Made by a program: the position numbers and the translations under genes
Part shown: piece by piece, positions 36,337 to 44,132 of the stretch
How positions within the stretch are numbered: the stretch's first letter is position 1
Layout of the letters: each line of letters begins with the position of its first letter
NCBI GenBank assembly: GCA_009691025.1
Contig: SHWB01000012.1
Span: 1 to 57,208 of the forward strand
DNA: 57,208 nucleotides
Reading direction: 5' to 3'
Source: Alphaproteobacteria bacterium
GTDB lineage: Bacteria > Pseudomonadota > Alphaproteobacteria > UBA6615
The notes under the pieces: model-generated
The model's database searches: none
Told to the model about the DNA's origin: nothing
The model's input: the letters and a program-made list of their open reading frames with translations, nothing else

Positions 36337-36582
36337 TTCGGCGACGGCGACTTGGCCGGCGTGCTGCGCCTGCTTCGCCCGCTCCGCTCCATAGCGCACC
36401 GCTTCGTCGGCAGCCATGCCCAGCGCGACGTCATCGACCTGACCCTGATCGAGGCGGCGATCCGCGCCGGCGCGCGCAACCTGGCCGAGGCGCTGGCGGC
36501 CGAGCGGCTGGCCGACAAGCCGGCGAGCCCGCTGGCCCGCCTGTTCGCCCGGCGCATAGCGGCCATGCCCCGGCCGGGCTGA
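36337..36582 (+). pseudogene. C-terminal fragment resembling a TPR/TTC38-family protein
   Basis: In the frame ending at TGA 36580-36582, GSHAQRDVIDLTLIEAAI followed by AGARNLAEALAAERLADKP resembles the last helical repeats of TTC38-type tetratricopeptide proteins. It is joined directly to the dctP stub, so a deletion removed everything between. No start of its own is evident. The family call is moderate. Confidence 0.45.
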
Positions 36583-36689
36583 GATTACGCGCGCTGCCGG
36601 CTTGCTGGCACGGGAAGGGCCGGCCTACCTTCGGCGCCGCAGTCGGCCCACCGTCATGAAGGCCGCCTCGTCACAGGGAGAGTGGGCAG

Positions 36690-37451
36690 GTGTCCGACCT
36701 CAGTTCCATCGCCGGCCAGGTGGCCGTGATCACCGGCGCGACCGCGGGCATCGGCCTGTCCTGCGCCGAGCGCTTCGCCGCCGAAGGAGCGAAGGTCGCC
36801 GTGGTCGGCCGCCGTGCCGAACTGGGCGAGCCCATCGCCGCGCGGCTGGCGGCGACGGGCGCCGACGCGGTCTTCCTGCGCGGCGAATGCGCCGAAGAGG
36901 CCGAGATGAAGGTCGTCGCCGCCGCCGTCGCGGCGCGCTGGGGCCGCTGCGACATCCTCGTCAACTGCGCCGGCGGCTTCCGCGGCGTGCCAAAGCTCGA
37001 GGAGATCGACGGCGCGATGTGGCACGAGGCCATGGCGGCGAGCCTCGATGCGAAATTCTTCATCACGCGCGAACTCGTGCCGCTGATGAAGCACAACGGC
37101 TACGGCCGCATCGTCAACGTCTCCTCGCTCGCCGGCCGCACCGGCATCCTGTTCGGCTCGCTCGAGTATTCGACAGCCAAGGCCGCCGTCATCGGCTTCT
37201 CACGCCGCCTGGCGGTCGAGCTGGCCGCGTTCGGCATCACGGTCAACGTAGTTGCTCCTGGCACGGTGACGAGCCCGCGCGTCGCCCGCGTGCAGGTCGA
37301 GCGTCTCGAGGCCATCGCGAAGGCCATTCCGGTTGGCCGCCTCGGCCGGACCGAGGAGCTGGCCCACGCCATCTGGTACCTGGCGACACCGGGCGCCGCC
37401 TTCACCACCGGCGCCGTGCTCGACGTCAATGGCGGCGTCTGGACGGGCTGA
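36690..37451 (+). CDS. SDR-family oxidoreductase
   Basis: A 253-residue classical short-chain dehydrogenase with a GTG start (36690) behind AGGGAG. It contains TGATAGIGLSCAERF (cofactor loop), VVGRRAEL with Arg residues favouring NADP, NCAGG near 90, the serine in IVNVSSLAGR and YSTAKAAVIGFSR with the catalytic Tyr and Lys. The end is VLDVNGGVWTG. The DRE-TIM metallolyase follows 53 nt downstream on the same strand. Confidence 0.88.
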   Translation: MSDLSSIAGQVAVITGATAGIGLSCAERFAAEGAKVAVVGRRAELGEPIAARLAATGADAVFLRGECAEEAEMKVVAAAVAARWGRCDILVNCAGGFRGVPKLEEIDGAMWHEAMAASLDAKFFITRELVPLMKHNGYGRIVNVSSLAGRTGILFGSLEYSTAKAAVIGFSRRLAVELAAFGITVNVVAPGTVTSPRVARVQVERLEAIAKAIPVGRLGRTEELAHAIWYLATPGAAFTTGAVLDVNGGVWTG

Positions 37452-37504
37452 ATTAGATCGCAGGCCGGCACCAGTACGGGCGCCGGGGAAGCAGGGAGAT
37501 TCGC

Positions 37505-38767
37505 ATGCGTGGCAACCCGGTCAACGACAAGCTGGAAGCGACGACAGACCAGTGGCGCATCTCGCAGATGTGCTTCGATCCGGCGATCCGCGGCGAGATG
37601 ACGCTGCCGGACAAGGTGAAGCTCTGCGACATCACGCTGCGCGAGGGGCGCCAGCTGCCCGGCGTGTCGCTGACCCGCGACCAGGTGATGAAGATCGCCG
37701 ACAAGCTGGTCGAGGCCGGCGTCAGCATGGTGCAGATGCACCACGACGACCCGGGCGAGATGCTGGCCGTCAAGAAGCGCCATCCGCATGTTCTCATCGA
37801 CGCTCTGGTGCACCCGACGGCCGTGCTCAATCCGGAGAAGGCCAAGCCCGAGATCGACATCAACTACGACAACGGCGCCGACTATGCGTCGCTGTGCTTC
37901 TCCTTCTCGCCGCACCAGATGTGCCTGTTCGAATCGATGGCCGGAGGACGCATCACCGTCGAGGAGGCGATCGAGCGCGCCTGCGGCTCCATCCAGTACG
38001 CGCGCCGCAAGGCCGGCAAGGACCGCAAGGTCGCCTGCCTGATCCAGGACTGCACGCGCATCCCCATCGACGAGCTGGCGGCGGCGTGCACTCGACTGGT
38101 CGAGGCCGGCGCCGACATGGTGCGGCTCGACGACATCAACGGCATGGCGATCTACCGCGTCTACACCTGGGTGGTGCGCGAAATGAAGCGGCGCCTGCCG
38201 AGGGGCACCGAGATCGCGCTGCACACGCACAACGACATCGGCATGGCGGCGGCCGCGCTCTATGCCGGGCTGGAGGGCGGCGCCGACATCATCGATGCCT
38301 GCGTCAACGGGCTGGGCGAGCGCGCGCACATCGCCTGCCTCGCCGAGGTCGCCTCGGTGATCCAGATCTATTACGGCCTCGATTGCGGTATCAAGCTGGA
38401 TAAGATGACAGAGCTATCGCAACTAGTCGCCGAGACCATGCCCTGGCCGATGCCGTCGACCATGCCCTTCGTCGGCAAGACCGCCTTCTCGCACCTAGTC
38501 GAGGTGCATTACTGCGTGCCACCGACCGATGAGGGCTTCTGGTCCTACCTCTGCATGAAGCCGGAGGTGTTCGGCAACACGCAGCATAACCTGATCGGTC
38601 ACTATTCCGGCCCTTGGGCGGTGCGCGCCAAGGCACAGGAGCTAGGCGTGAAAATCCCCGACGGCAGGGAGATCGAGGTGGTTGGCGGCGTGCGCCGTAA
38701 GATCCAGGCCGTCCGCCGCCAGCTCACCGATTCCGAGTTCCGCGAGATCGTCGCCGCCGCGGCGTGA
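37505..38767 (+). CDS. DRE-TIM metallolyase (HMG-CoA lyase/isopropylmalate synthase-like)
   Basis: A 420-residue TIM-barrel enzyme of the HMGL-like superfamily. The DRE motif is seen in LCDITLREGRQLPG (Asp, Arg, Glu, about residues 40-50), and the metal-binding HxH is in LHTHNDIGMAAAALYAG, followed by GGADIIDACVNGLGER. It lacks the LeuA regulatory domain. The C-terminal part is longer than in HMG-CoA lyase and unusual. Aldol or Claisen chemistry on a 2-oxo acid is expected, but the substrate is unknown. It is the nearest intact enzyme upstream of the cysteine-rich peptide array. Confidence 0.83.
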   Translation: MRGNPVNDKLEATTDQWRISQMCFDPAIRGEMTLPDKVKLCDITLREGRQLPGVSLTRDQVMKIADKLVEAGVSMVQMHHDDPGEMLAVKKRHPHVLIDALVHPTAVLNPEKAKPEIDINYDNGADYASLCFSFSPHQMCLFESMAGGRITVEEAIERACGSIQYARRKAGKDRKVACLIQDCTRIPIDELAAACTRLVEAGADMVRLDDINGMAIYRVYTWVVREMKRRLPRGTEIALHTHNDIGMAAAALYAGLEGGADIIDACVNGLGERAHIACLAEVASVIQIYYGLDCGIKLDKMTELSQLVAETMPWPMPSTMPFVGKTAFSHLVEVHYCVPPTDEGFWSYLCMKPEVFGNTQHNLIGHYSGPWAVRAKAQELGVKIPDGREIEVVGGVRRKIQAVRRQLTDSEFREIVAAAA

Positions 38768-38844
38768 CGGCGCGACAAAGGCGCCCGCGAAGCGTCCGAT
38801 GGCCCTTGATTGGTGCGTAGGCTCCGGGCGACAATGCGCGCGTG

Positions 38845-39003
38845 ATGGCGATCCGGAAGGACGGCATTGAAAACGGCGAACACGACTTCGACGATCCGAT
38901 GACGGACGAGAGCCTCGATGAGGCGGGTGTCCGCCAGCGCCACATCTGTGCCTGCGGGTGCACGGTCGCCTGCGGCTGCCGGCCGGGCGAGGACGATCGC
39001 TAG
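38845..39003 (+). CDS. small cysteine-rich peptide, array unit 1
   Basis: A 52-codon frame from ATG 38845 to TAG 39001-39003. It carries the array's conserved acidic block DFDDPMTDESLDE (38884-38922), then ICACGCTVACGC with five cysteines and the closing CRPGEDDR. The Shine-Dalgarno ggaagg (38855-38860) is placed 5 nt before an in-frame ATT (38866) that aligns with the ATG of unit 2, so the real start may be ATT, or the ancestral ATG has mutated. It has no signal peptide. I know no family with this motif. Confidence 0.6.
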   Translation: MAIRKDGIENGEHDFDDPMTDESLDEAGVRQRHICACGCTVACGCRPGEDDR

Positions 39004-39177
39004 GCCGACCGCGCGATTTGCCGTTCCGGTGTGCTGTCGCCGGCCGACGGACGAGCGCTGGCGATTGTCCCGCGGGCCGTTTCCGTTTCGGCGGGACGCG
39101 AATAAAGCCGCATGCTCCCCTTGAATGTCGTGCGGGATTCGCTAATCGTCCGGCGTTGGTAGCTTCAGGATGGTTCC

Positions 39178-39393
39178 ATGGAAAACTGTCCCAGCGACTT
39201 CGACGATGCGATGACCGACGAGAGCTTCGACGAGGCGGCGGCGCGGGCCTGCCCCTGCGTGTGCTACTGCTGCCGGGGCGAAGAGGAACGGCAGCCTCTA
39301 GATCGGGCGCGAAAATTGCTCACGGCCAAGCCTCGTGCCCGGCCGTTCGCGTTATCGACGAAATTCCCGGCCGATCTGGCCGGCCTCCCCTGA
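39178..39393 (+). CDS. small cysteine-rich peptide, array unit 2
   Basis: A 71-residue peptide with an ATG 4 nt after aggatgg. MENCPS leads into the acidic block DFDDAMTDESFDE (39196-39234), then ACPCVCYCCRG with five clustered cysteines and EEER. The C-terminal 35 residues are basic/hydrophobic and not shared with units 1 and 3. It lies in the same orientation as the other units. The 5' flank (ccccttgaatgtcgtgcggg, 39117-39136) is repeated before unit 3 with nearly the same spacing. It is the least damaged unit. Confidence 0.7.
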   Translation: MENCPSDFDDAMTDESFDEAAARACPCVCYCCRGEEERQPLDRARKLLTAKPRARPFALSTKFPADLAGLP

Positions 39394-39420
39394 GTGTCGT
39401 TCGGGAATCGGTGATTGTTC

Positions 39421-39588
39421 ATGGCAGGTGGGCTACAGGAGGTTTCCACGGACAATGTTCAGCACGATTACGACGATGCGATGGCAGACGAAAGCCTCGG
39501 CGAGTCGGGTGCCCGTTACTGCGTGTGCCAGTTGTGCTGCCGCGGGTGCGAAGACGAGCGCTATTGCCTCCATGCGGGGCGAGTTTGA
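39421..39588 (+). CDS. small cysteine-rich peptide, array unit 3
   Basis: A 55-codon frame from ATG 39421 to TGA 39586-39588. After HDYDDAMADESLGE (the conserved block) it reads YCVCQLCCRGCEDERYC with six cysteines. The strong ribosome site aggagg (39437-39442) lies inside the nominal frame, 5 nt before ACG (39448), the codon that aligns with the unit 2 ATG. Either initiation is at 39421 without a ribosome site, or ACG replaces a lost ATG. Confidence 0.62.
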   Translation: MAGGLQEVSTDNVQHDYDDAMADESLGESGARYCVCQLCCRGCEDERYCLHAGRV

Positions 39589-39696
39589 CGGCCTGGCCCG
39601 CGCCCGGCCGTTTGCATTTGCGCAGTGCCGGTGGCCCGCTTGTGCGATCCGCGGATGTCGGTGACGATCGGCCGCATCGGGCGGCGGGAGGAAGCT

Positions 39697-39825
39697 ATGA
39701 ATTGCCAACCTGAATAATTCGACGATCCGCTGTCGGATGAAAGCCTCGACGACGCGCAAGCCGTTTCACTCCGGGTGTGTGCCGCTTTTTTCAAAGGAGC
39801 AACGTTAACGTCAGGGCTTTTGTGA
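39697..39825 (+). pseudogene. array unit 4, inactivated copy of the cysteine-rich peptide gene
   Basis: ATG 39697 follows ggagg by 5 nt and gives MNCQPE, then TAA (39715-39717) falls exactly where the conserved block begins with Asp in the other units. Read-through gives FDDPLSDESLDDAQ and only one cysteine, ending at TGA 39823-39825. The block identifies it as a fourth copy that has lost its start-to-motif continuity and its Cys cluster. Confidence 0.65.
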
Positions 39826-39831
39826 CGCCGG

Positions 39832-40701
39832 CTATTCCGCGACGAGCCAGTCCGCGGCGACCGGTCCCTGCGCGCCGAGGATAGCGGCTATCCTGGGCAG
39901 CGCCCGGGCAGCGATGCCGGGCATCGTCCAGGGCGGGTTGACGACGATAATCTGCGAGCCGGTCAGGCCGCGCGCCGCGCCGTCCGGCACCATGCACAGT
40001 TCGAGACAGAACACCTCGCGCAGGCCGGCTGCCACGATGGCGGCGAGCACGGCGTCGGTGCGTGCGCGCTCGATCACCGGCAGCCACAGCGCATAGACGC
40101 CGGTGGGGAATTTCCGCCAGGCGCCCGCCAGCGTCGTGACCACGGTCTCGTAGTCCGTCTTCACCTCGTAGCTCGGATCGATGAGGACGAGCGCCCGGCG
40201 TTCCGGCGGCGGCAGCATGGCGTCCAGCGCGGCGAAGCCGTCGGCCTTCTCGACGAACACCCGTCTTTCGCGCCGCATCTGCGCCGTCAGCGCGGCGTGG
40301 TCGGTTGGGTGCAGCTCGTAGAGAGCGACCCGGTCCTGCGGCCGGCGCAGCGCGGCGAACAGCGCCGCCGAGCCGGGATAGACGGACAGCGAGCCACCCG
40401 GGTTGTGCGCCCGCACGAGGGCCAGCCAGTCGCGCAGTAGATCCGGCACGCCGTCCGTGCCGGTCGCGGCCTGCGTGCTCGATGCCGCGAAATCCAGCAC
40501 CCGTGCCACGCCGTCTTCCCACTCGCCGGTCTTCGCCGCCATCGTGTCGCGCAGATTGTAGAGGCCGGCGCCCGCATGGGTGTCGAGCAGCAGCACGCCG
40601 CCAGGCTTGCCCTGCATATAGCGGGCGAGGAACACGGCCACGGCGTGCTTCAGCACGTCGGCGTGGTTTCCGGCGTGGAAGCCGTGGCGGTAGGACAGCA
40701 T
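39832..40701 (-). CDS. rlmJ: 23S rRNA (adenine(2030)-N(6))-methyltransferase
   Basis: A 289-residue SAM-dependent methyltransferase. It begins MLSYRHGFHAGNHADVLKHA, the RlmJ hallmark, then DTHAGAGLY (SAM motif I) and LSVYPGSAAL. The catalytic motif, usually DPPY/F, reads LVLIDPSYEVKTDY, so the second Pro is Ser. The rest, including IIVVNPPWTMPG near the C-terminus, is conserved. The start at 40701 was chosen on homology; the frame is open to 41037 inside the CocE gene. It is transcribed toward the cysteine-rich array. Confidence 0.9.
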   Translation of the reverse strand: MLSYRHGFHAGNHADVLKHAVAVFLARYMQGKPGGVLLLDTHAGAGLYNLRDTMAAKTGEWEDGVARVLDFAASSTQAATGTDGVPDLLRDWLALVRAHNPGGSLSVYPGSAALFAALRRPQDRVALYELHPTDHAALTAQMRRERRVFVEKADGFAALDAMLPPPERRALVLIDPSYEVKTDYETVVTTLAGAWRKFPTGVYALWLPVIERARTDAVLAAIVAAGLREVFCLELCMVPDGAARGLTGSQIIVVNPPWTMPGIAARALPRIAAILGAQGPVAADWLVAE

Positions 40702-40786
40702 GGCACCGACAATAGTCGCCGCACGGCCAAAAGCGAACGGGGGCCGGTTGCCCGGCCCCCGTCGCAACGAACGATCGATACGCCCG

Positions 40787-42496
40787 CTACCGCTTCGCCG
40801 GGATGATCGGCAGCAGCAGGTATGAGGCATGACCCGGGCCGGTGTGGAGAGTGGTCTCGCCGCCGAATACCGCCTTGGGGCGATCCCTCGGATCGTCGTG
40901 CAGGAACGGCCCCGAGCCGCGCGACGGGACATAGGCTTCGACCGTCGGTCCCGGTCGGTCGAAATCCTTCCCCGCGATGTTGAGTGCGATGCGGAAGCCC
41001 TTCGGCAGCACGATGCACTGCGGCCAGATCTCGACATCGACCTCGTACAGGTCGCCGGGGTTCAGCGGCATCTTGTCGTCATGCGTGTGGTAGGGCCGCC
41101 ACGGCTCCGACTTCGCCGGGTCGAGCTTGCGGTGCGAGGCGCGTAGCCAGCCCTGGGCGAGCGGCGTCTTGGGATCGACCGTGCCCTGGAAATGTACCTC
41201 CTTCCCGGCGGGCGAGAAGGCCTGCAGGGTGACGAAGAGGTCGGCGTCGACTGTCGAGGACGAGATGAACAGCTTCGCGGCCATCGGCCCGGTGATCTCC
41301 GTCTCCTCCTCCAGCGGCGGCGACATCCAGGTGATGCCGCGCGTCAGTGCCTTGAATTTCGCCGTCTTATTCGTCTTCGGCTGGGCCCAGTCGAGCTTGC
41401 CCTTGCCGCCGGCGTCGAGGAACAGCCTGGTCCATTTGGTGCTCTTGAGCGGCCAGGCATCCTCCTTGCGCAGCGTCACGTCGTTGGTGAACGGCCGGCG
41501 CAGATTGATCCAGACGCGCTTTTCCTTGTCCCAGCCGTTCTTCTCGCCCTTGAGGTAGTAGTCGAAGAACTTCTTCTGCAGTTGCATGCCGTAGTCTAGG
41601 TAGAACCACTCCTCGTGACGGCCGGGATGGCCTTCCAGCCACTTCTCCTTCGAGGCGGCCTGGGTGAAGGCCTCGAAATTGCCGCGCGGGTGCAGGCCGA
41701 AGCCGGCCCAGCTCGCCGGGCTGAGGAACGGCACCACGACCTTCGTCCAGTCGGGCGAGCGCTCGCGATACCATTCGTCGTCCATCTCGCGGCCGAGCTG
41801 ATTGGCCAGCGTATCGGCGCGGTTCTCCTTGAGCTGGCGCGGCTTGAGCTTATCGGGGCCGGTCGCCGAGGTCTTCATCCAGTGGTCGCGCGGGCCCTTA
41901 GGGTTGCCGTGCTGCACGGATTCGACCTGGCGCGGGTACCAGATCTCCATGAACTTGTTCGACATGATTCCGCCATGCCGGCTCCAGTCGCGGTAGAAAT
42001 CGGCCGCGCCTTCCCAAGGGATCATCGCCGTCAGGTGCTTCGGCTGCAACGCGGCGACATGCCACTGGTTGATGGCGTAGTAGGACACACCGTTGAGGCC
42101 GACCTTGCCGTTCGACCAGGCCTGCTGGCCGGCCCATTCGATGGCGATGGCGTAGTCCTTCGTCTCGCGTGGCGAGAATATGTCAAGGTAGCCGGGCGAT
42201 CGGCCTGCGCCGCGCGAATCGAGGCGCACGACGGAGTAACCCCAAGGTATCCAGATCTCGGGATCAACGGTCTCCCAGGTCAGCCAGCGATGCTGCGAAC
42301 CCTTGAGGACATCCGGGTGCATCTTCAGCAGAGAATCCCACAGCGGCTTGTAGTGCTCCTGGTACTTGACGCCCTTGCCATAGGGTCCGCCGGCCATGAC
42401 GACCGGCACCCTGGCCGTGGTGTCGGGCCGGTAGACGTCGGCTCGCAGGACCACGCCATCGTCCATCCTGATTGGCACGTCGCGTTCGATAATCAT
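40787..42496 (-). CDS. CocE/NonD family hydrolase (paralogue of the 32-34 kb gene)
   Basis: A 569-residue S15/CocE-type hydrolase: MDDGVVLRADVYRPDTT, VRLDSRGAGRSPGYLD, the nucleophile elbow GLNGVSYYAINQW (Ser), and the C-terminal jelly roll with GWLRASHRKLDPAKSE and YLLLPIIP. It is collinear with the hydrolase at 32385-34175 and shares many identical segments, so the two arose by duplication. The ATG at 42496 opens MIIERDVPIRMDDG without a signal peptide. Confidence 0.9.
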   Translation of the reverse strand: MIIERDVPIRMDDGVVLRADVYRPDTTARVPVVMAGGPYGKGVKYQEHYKPLWDSLLKMHPDVLKGSQHRWLTWETVDPEIWIPWGYSVVRLDSRGAGRSPGYLDIFSPRETKDYAIAIEWAGQQAWSNGKVGLNGVSYYAINQWHVAALQPKHLTAMIPWEGAADFYRDWSRHGGIMSNKFMEIWYPRQVESVQHGNPKGPRDHWMKTSATGPDKLKPRQLKENRADTLANQLGREMDDEWYRERSPDWTKVVVPFLSPASWAGFGLHPRGNFEAFTQAASKEKWLEGHPGRHEEWFYLDYGMQLQKKFFDYYLKGEKNGWDKEKRVWINLRRPFTNDVTLRKEDAWPLKSTKWTRLFLDAGGKGKLDWAQPKTNKTAKFKALTRGITWMSPPLEEETEITGPMAAKLFISSSTVDADLFVTLQAFSPAGKEVHFQGTVDPKTPLAQGWLRASHRKLDPAKSEPWRPYHTHDDKMPLNPGDLYEVDVEIWPQCIVLPKGFRIALNIAGKDFDRPGPTVEAYVPSRGSGPFLHDDPRDRPKAVFGGETTLHTGPGHASYLLLPIIPAKR

Positions 42497-42630
42497 AGTT
42501 TCCTCCCCGCGGCGCGCGCGTTCGACGATGGCGCTCCCGCACTAATATTTCAGCAGACGGGACGGGTCGTGGGCAATCACAATCCGGCGGTGCGCTTGAC
42601 GCGCCGGACCCGGCGCCGCAGAATGGTGCC

Positions 42631-43038
42631 ATGACCGCCGCCACCGAGGCCCTCATCCGTCGCTACTACGCCGCCTTCAACGTCGGCGACACCGCCGGCA
42701 TGCTCGCCTGCCTGGCCGACGATGTGCGCCACGACCTGAATCAGGGCGACACGTAGCATGGCATGGCCGCCTTCGCGGCGTTCTGCGAAGGTCTGCATCG
42801 CGGTTTCACGGAGCGGCGGGACGACACCGTCGTCATGGTCCGCCGCCGATGGCCGCCGCGCCGCCGCCGAATTCACCGTGCGCGGCACCTACAAGGCGAC
42901 CGCGGAGGGCCTGCCGTTGGCGACCGGCCAGGCCTATATCCTGACGGTGGCACGTTCTTCGCCATCGAGGGCGGGCTGATCGTCCGCGTGACGACCCATT
43001 ACAACCGGCGCCGGTGGCTCGAACAGATCGGCCCGTAG
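42631..43038 (+). pseudogene. NTF2-like (steroid isomerase-related) gene, decayed tandem copy
   Basis: This frame begins TEALIRRYYAAFNVGDTAGM like the intact copy at 43120. TAG interrupts at 42754-42756 (codon 42), and a frameshift near 42835-42840 moves the rest into another frame, where AAEFTVRGTYKATAEGLPL is still recognisable; another slip near 42945 precedes the final EQIGP. It is a recent tandem duplicate that has died. Confidence 0.82.
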
Positions 43039-43119
43039 GCGCCAGCACGCGCGTCGCCGTCGGGCGTTCACTGTCCGACACCGTCTTGACGCCGCGCGGC
43101 CAGCGCCGCAGAACAGGTC

Positions 43120-43542
43120 ATGACCGCCGCCGCGACCGAGGCCCTGATCCGCCGCTACTACGCCGCCTTCGATGCCGGCGACGCCGCCGGCATGCCCGCC
43201 TTCCTAGCCGGGGATGTGCGCCACGACGTGAACCAGGGCGGCACCCGCCGCGGCAAGGCCGACTTCGCCGAGTTCTGCGCCCACATGGCCCGCCGCTACC
43301 GCGAGCGCCTGGCCGACATCGTCGTGATGGTGGCCGACGACGGCGCCAGCGCCGCCGCCGAATTCACCGTGCATGGCACCTACATCGCCACCGACGAGGG
43401 GTTGCCGCCGGCCACCGGCCAGTTCTACATCCTGCCGGCGGGCACCTTCTTCGCCGTCGAGGCGGGACTGATCGCGCACGTGACGACCTGTTACAATCTC
43501 GAGGGCTGGATGGCGCAAATAGGCGCGGATGCAGGCGCATGA
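43120..43542 (+). CDS. NTF2-like, steroid delta-isomerase-related protein
   Basis: A 140-residue alpha+beta barrel protein. Family features are LIRRYYAAFDAGDAAGM, DVRHDVNQGGTRRGKADF, AAEFTVHGTYIATDEGLPPA and GQFYILPAGTFFAVEAGL, as in the steroid delta-isomerase-related uncharacterised family. It overlaps the acetyltransferase gene by ATGA, and that gene overlaps a carbon-nitrogen hydrolase, a conserved three-gene unit. A dead copy lies 80 nt upstream. The substrate is unknown. Confidence 0.85.
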   Translation: MTAAATEALIRRYYAAFDAGDAAGMPAFLAGDVRHDVNQGGTRRGKADFAEFCAHMARRYRERLADIVVMVADDGASAAAEFTVHGTYIATDEGLPPATGQFYILPAGTFFAVEAGLIAHVTTCYNLEGWMAQIGADAGA

Positions 43543-44132
43543 ACGTGACGGTCGAGGCGCTGACCGGCCAGCCTCTGCTCGACGCGCTGCCCGAGGTGGC
43601 GCGGCTGCGCATCGCCGTGTTCCGCGAATGGCCGTATCTCTACGACGGCACCATCGCCTACGAGCGGCGCTACATCGATCGCTTCCCGAAGCTCTCCGAC
43701 GCGGTCATCGTCGCCGCCTTCGCCGATGGCCGGCTGGTCGGCTCGCCCACCGGCGAGCCCCTTCTCGGCCAGCATCCCGAGTTCGTCGCGCCCTTCGTCG
43801 CGCGCGGATACGACGCGGCGCGCGTCTTTTATTGCGGCGAATCCGTTTTGCTGCCGGGCTGGCGCGGGCAGGGTGTCGGCCACGACTTCTTCGACCGTCG
43901 CGAGGCGCATGCGCGCGCGCTGGGCGGGCTCTATTCCATCGCGTTCTGCGCCGTGGTACGTGCGGCGGACGATCCGCGCCGTCCGGCCAATGCGCGCGAT
44001 CTCGGCCCGTTCTGGCGTCGGCGCGGTTACGCGCCCGTCGACGGGCGCGTGACGAGTTTCGACTGGCGCGAGGTCGGCGGCGGGGACGAGGAAGTTACGA
44101 ACCGCACGCAGTTCTGGCTGCGGCCGTTATGA
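43539..44132 (+). CDS. GNAT-family N-acetyltransferase
   Basis: A 197-residue acetyltransferase-fold protein. The acetyl-CoA loop is LLPGWRGQGVGHDFFDRREAH (R-G-Q-G-V-G form of the Q/RxxGxG/A motif), preceded by the beta4 strand FYCGESVLL. It begins VARLRIAVFREWPYLYDG, typical of the branch that neighbours nitrilase-type genes. The ATG overlaps the upstream stop and the downstream hydrolase starts within its own stop. A joint role in acylating and releasing a small amine is plausible but speculative. Confidence 0.85.
   Translation: MNVTVEALTGQPLLDALPEVARLRIAVFREWPYLYDGTIAYERRYIDRFPKLSDAVIVAAFADGRLVGSPTGEPLLGQHPEFVAPFVARGYDAARVFYCGESVLLPGWRGQGVGHDFFDRREAHARALGGLYSIAFCAVVRAADDPRRPANARDLGPFWRRRGYAPVDGRVTSFDWREVGGGDEEVTNRTQFWLRPL

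Noticed and set aside
29298-39825. A thiazole/oxazole-modified peptide cluster linking the SagB-type fragment and the cysteine-rich array
   Set aside because: The SagB part is a truncated relic about 9 kb away, and no YcaO or cyclodehydratase gene is in the window; unrelated genes lie between.
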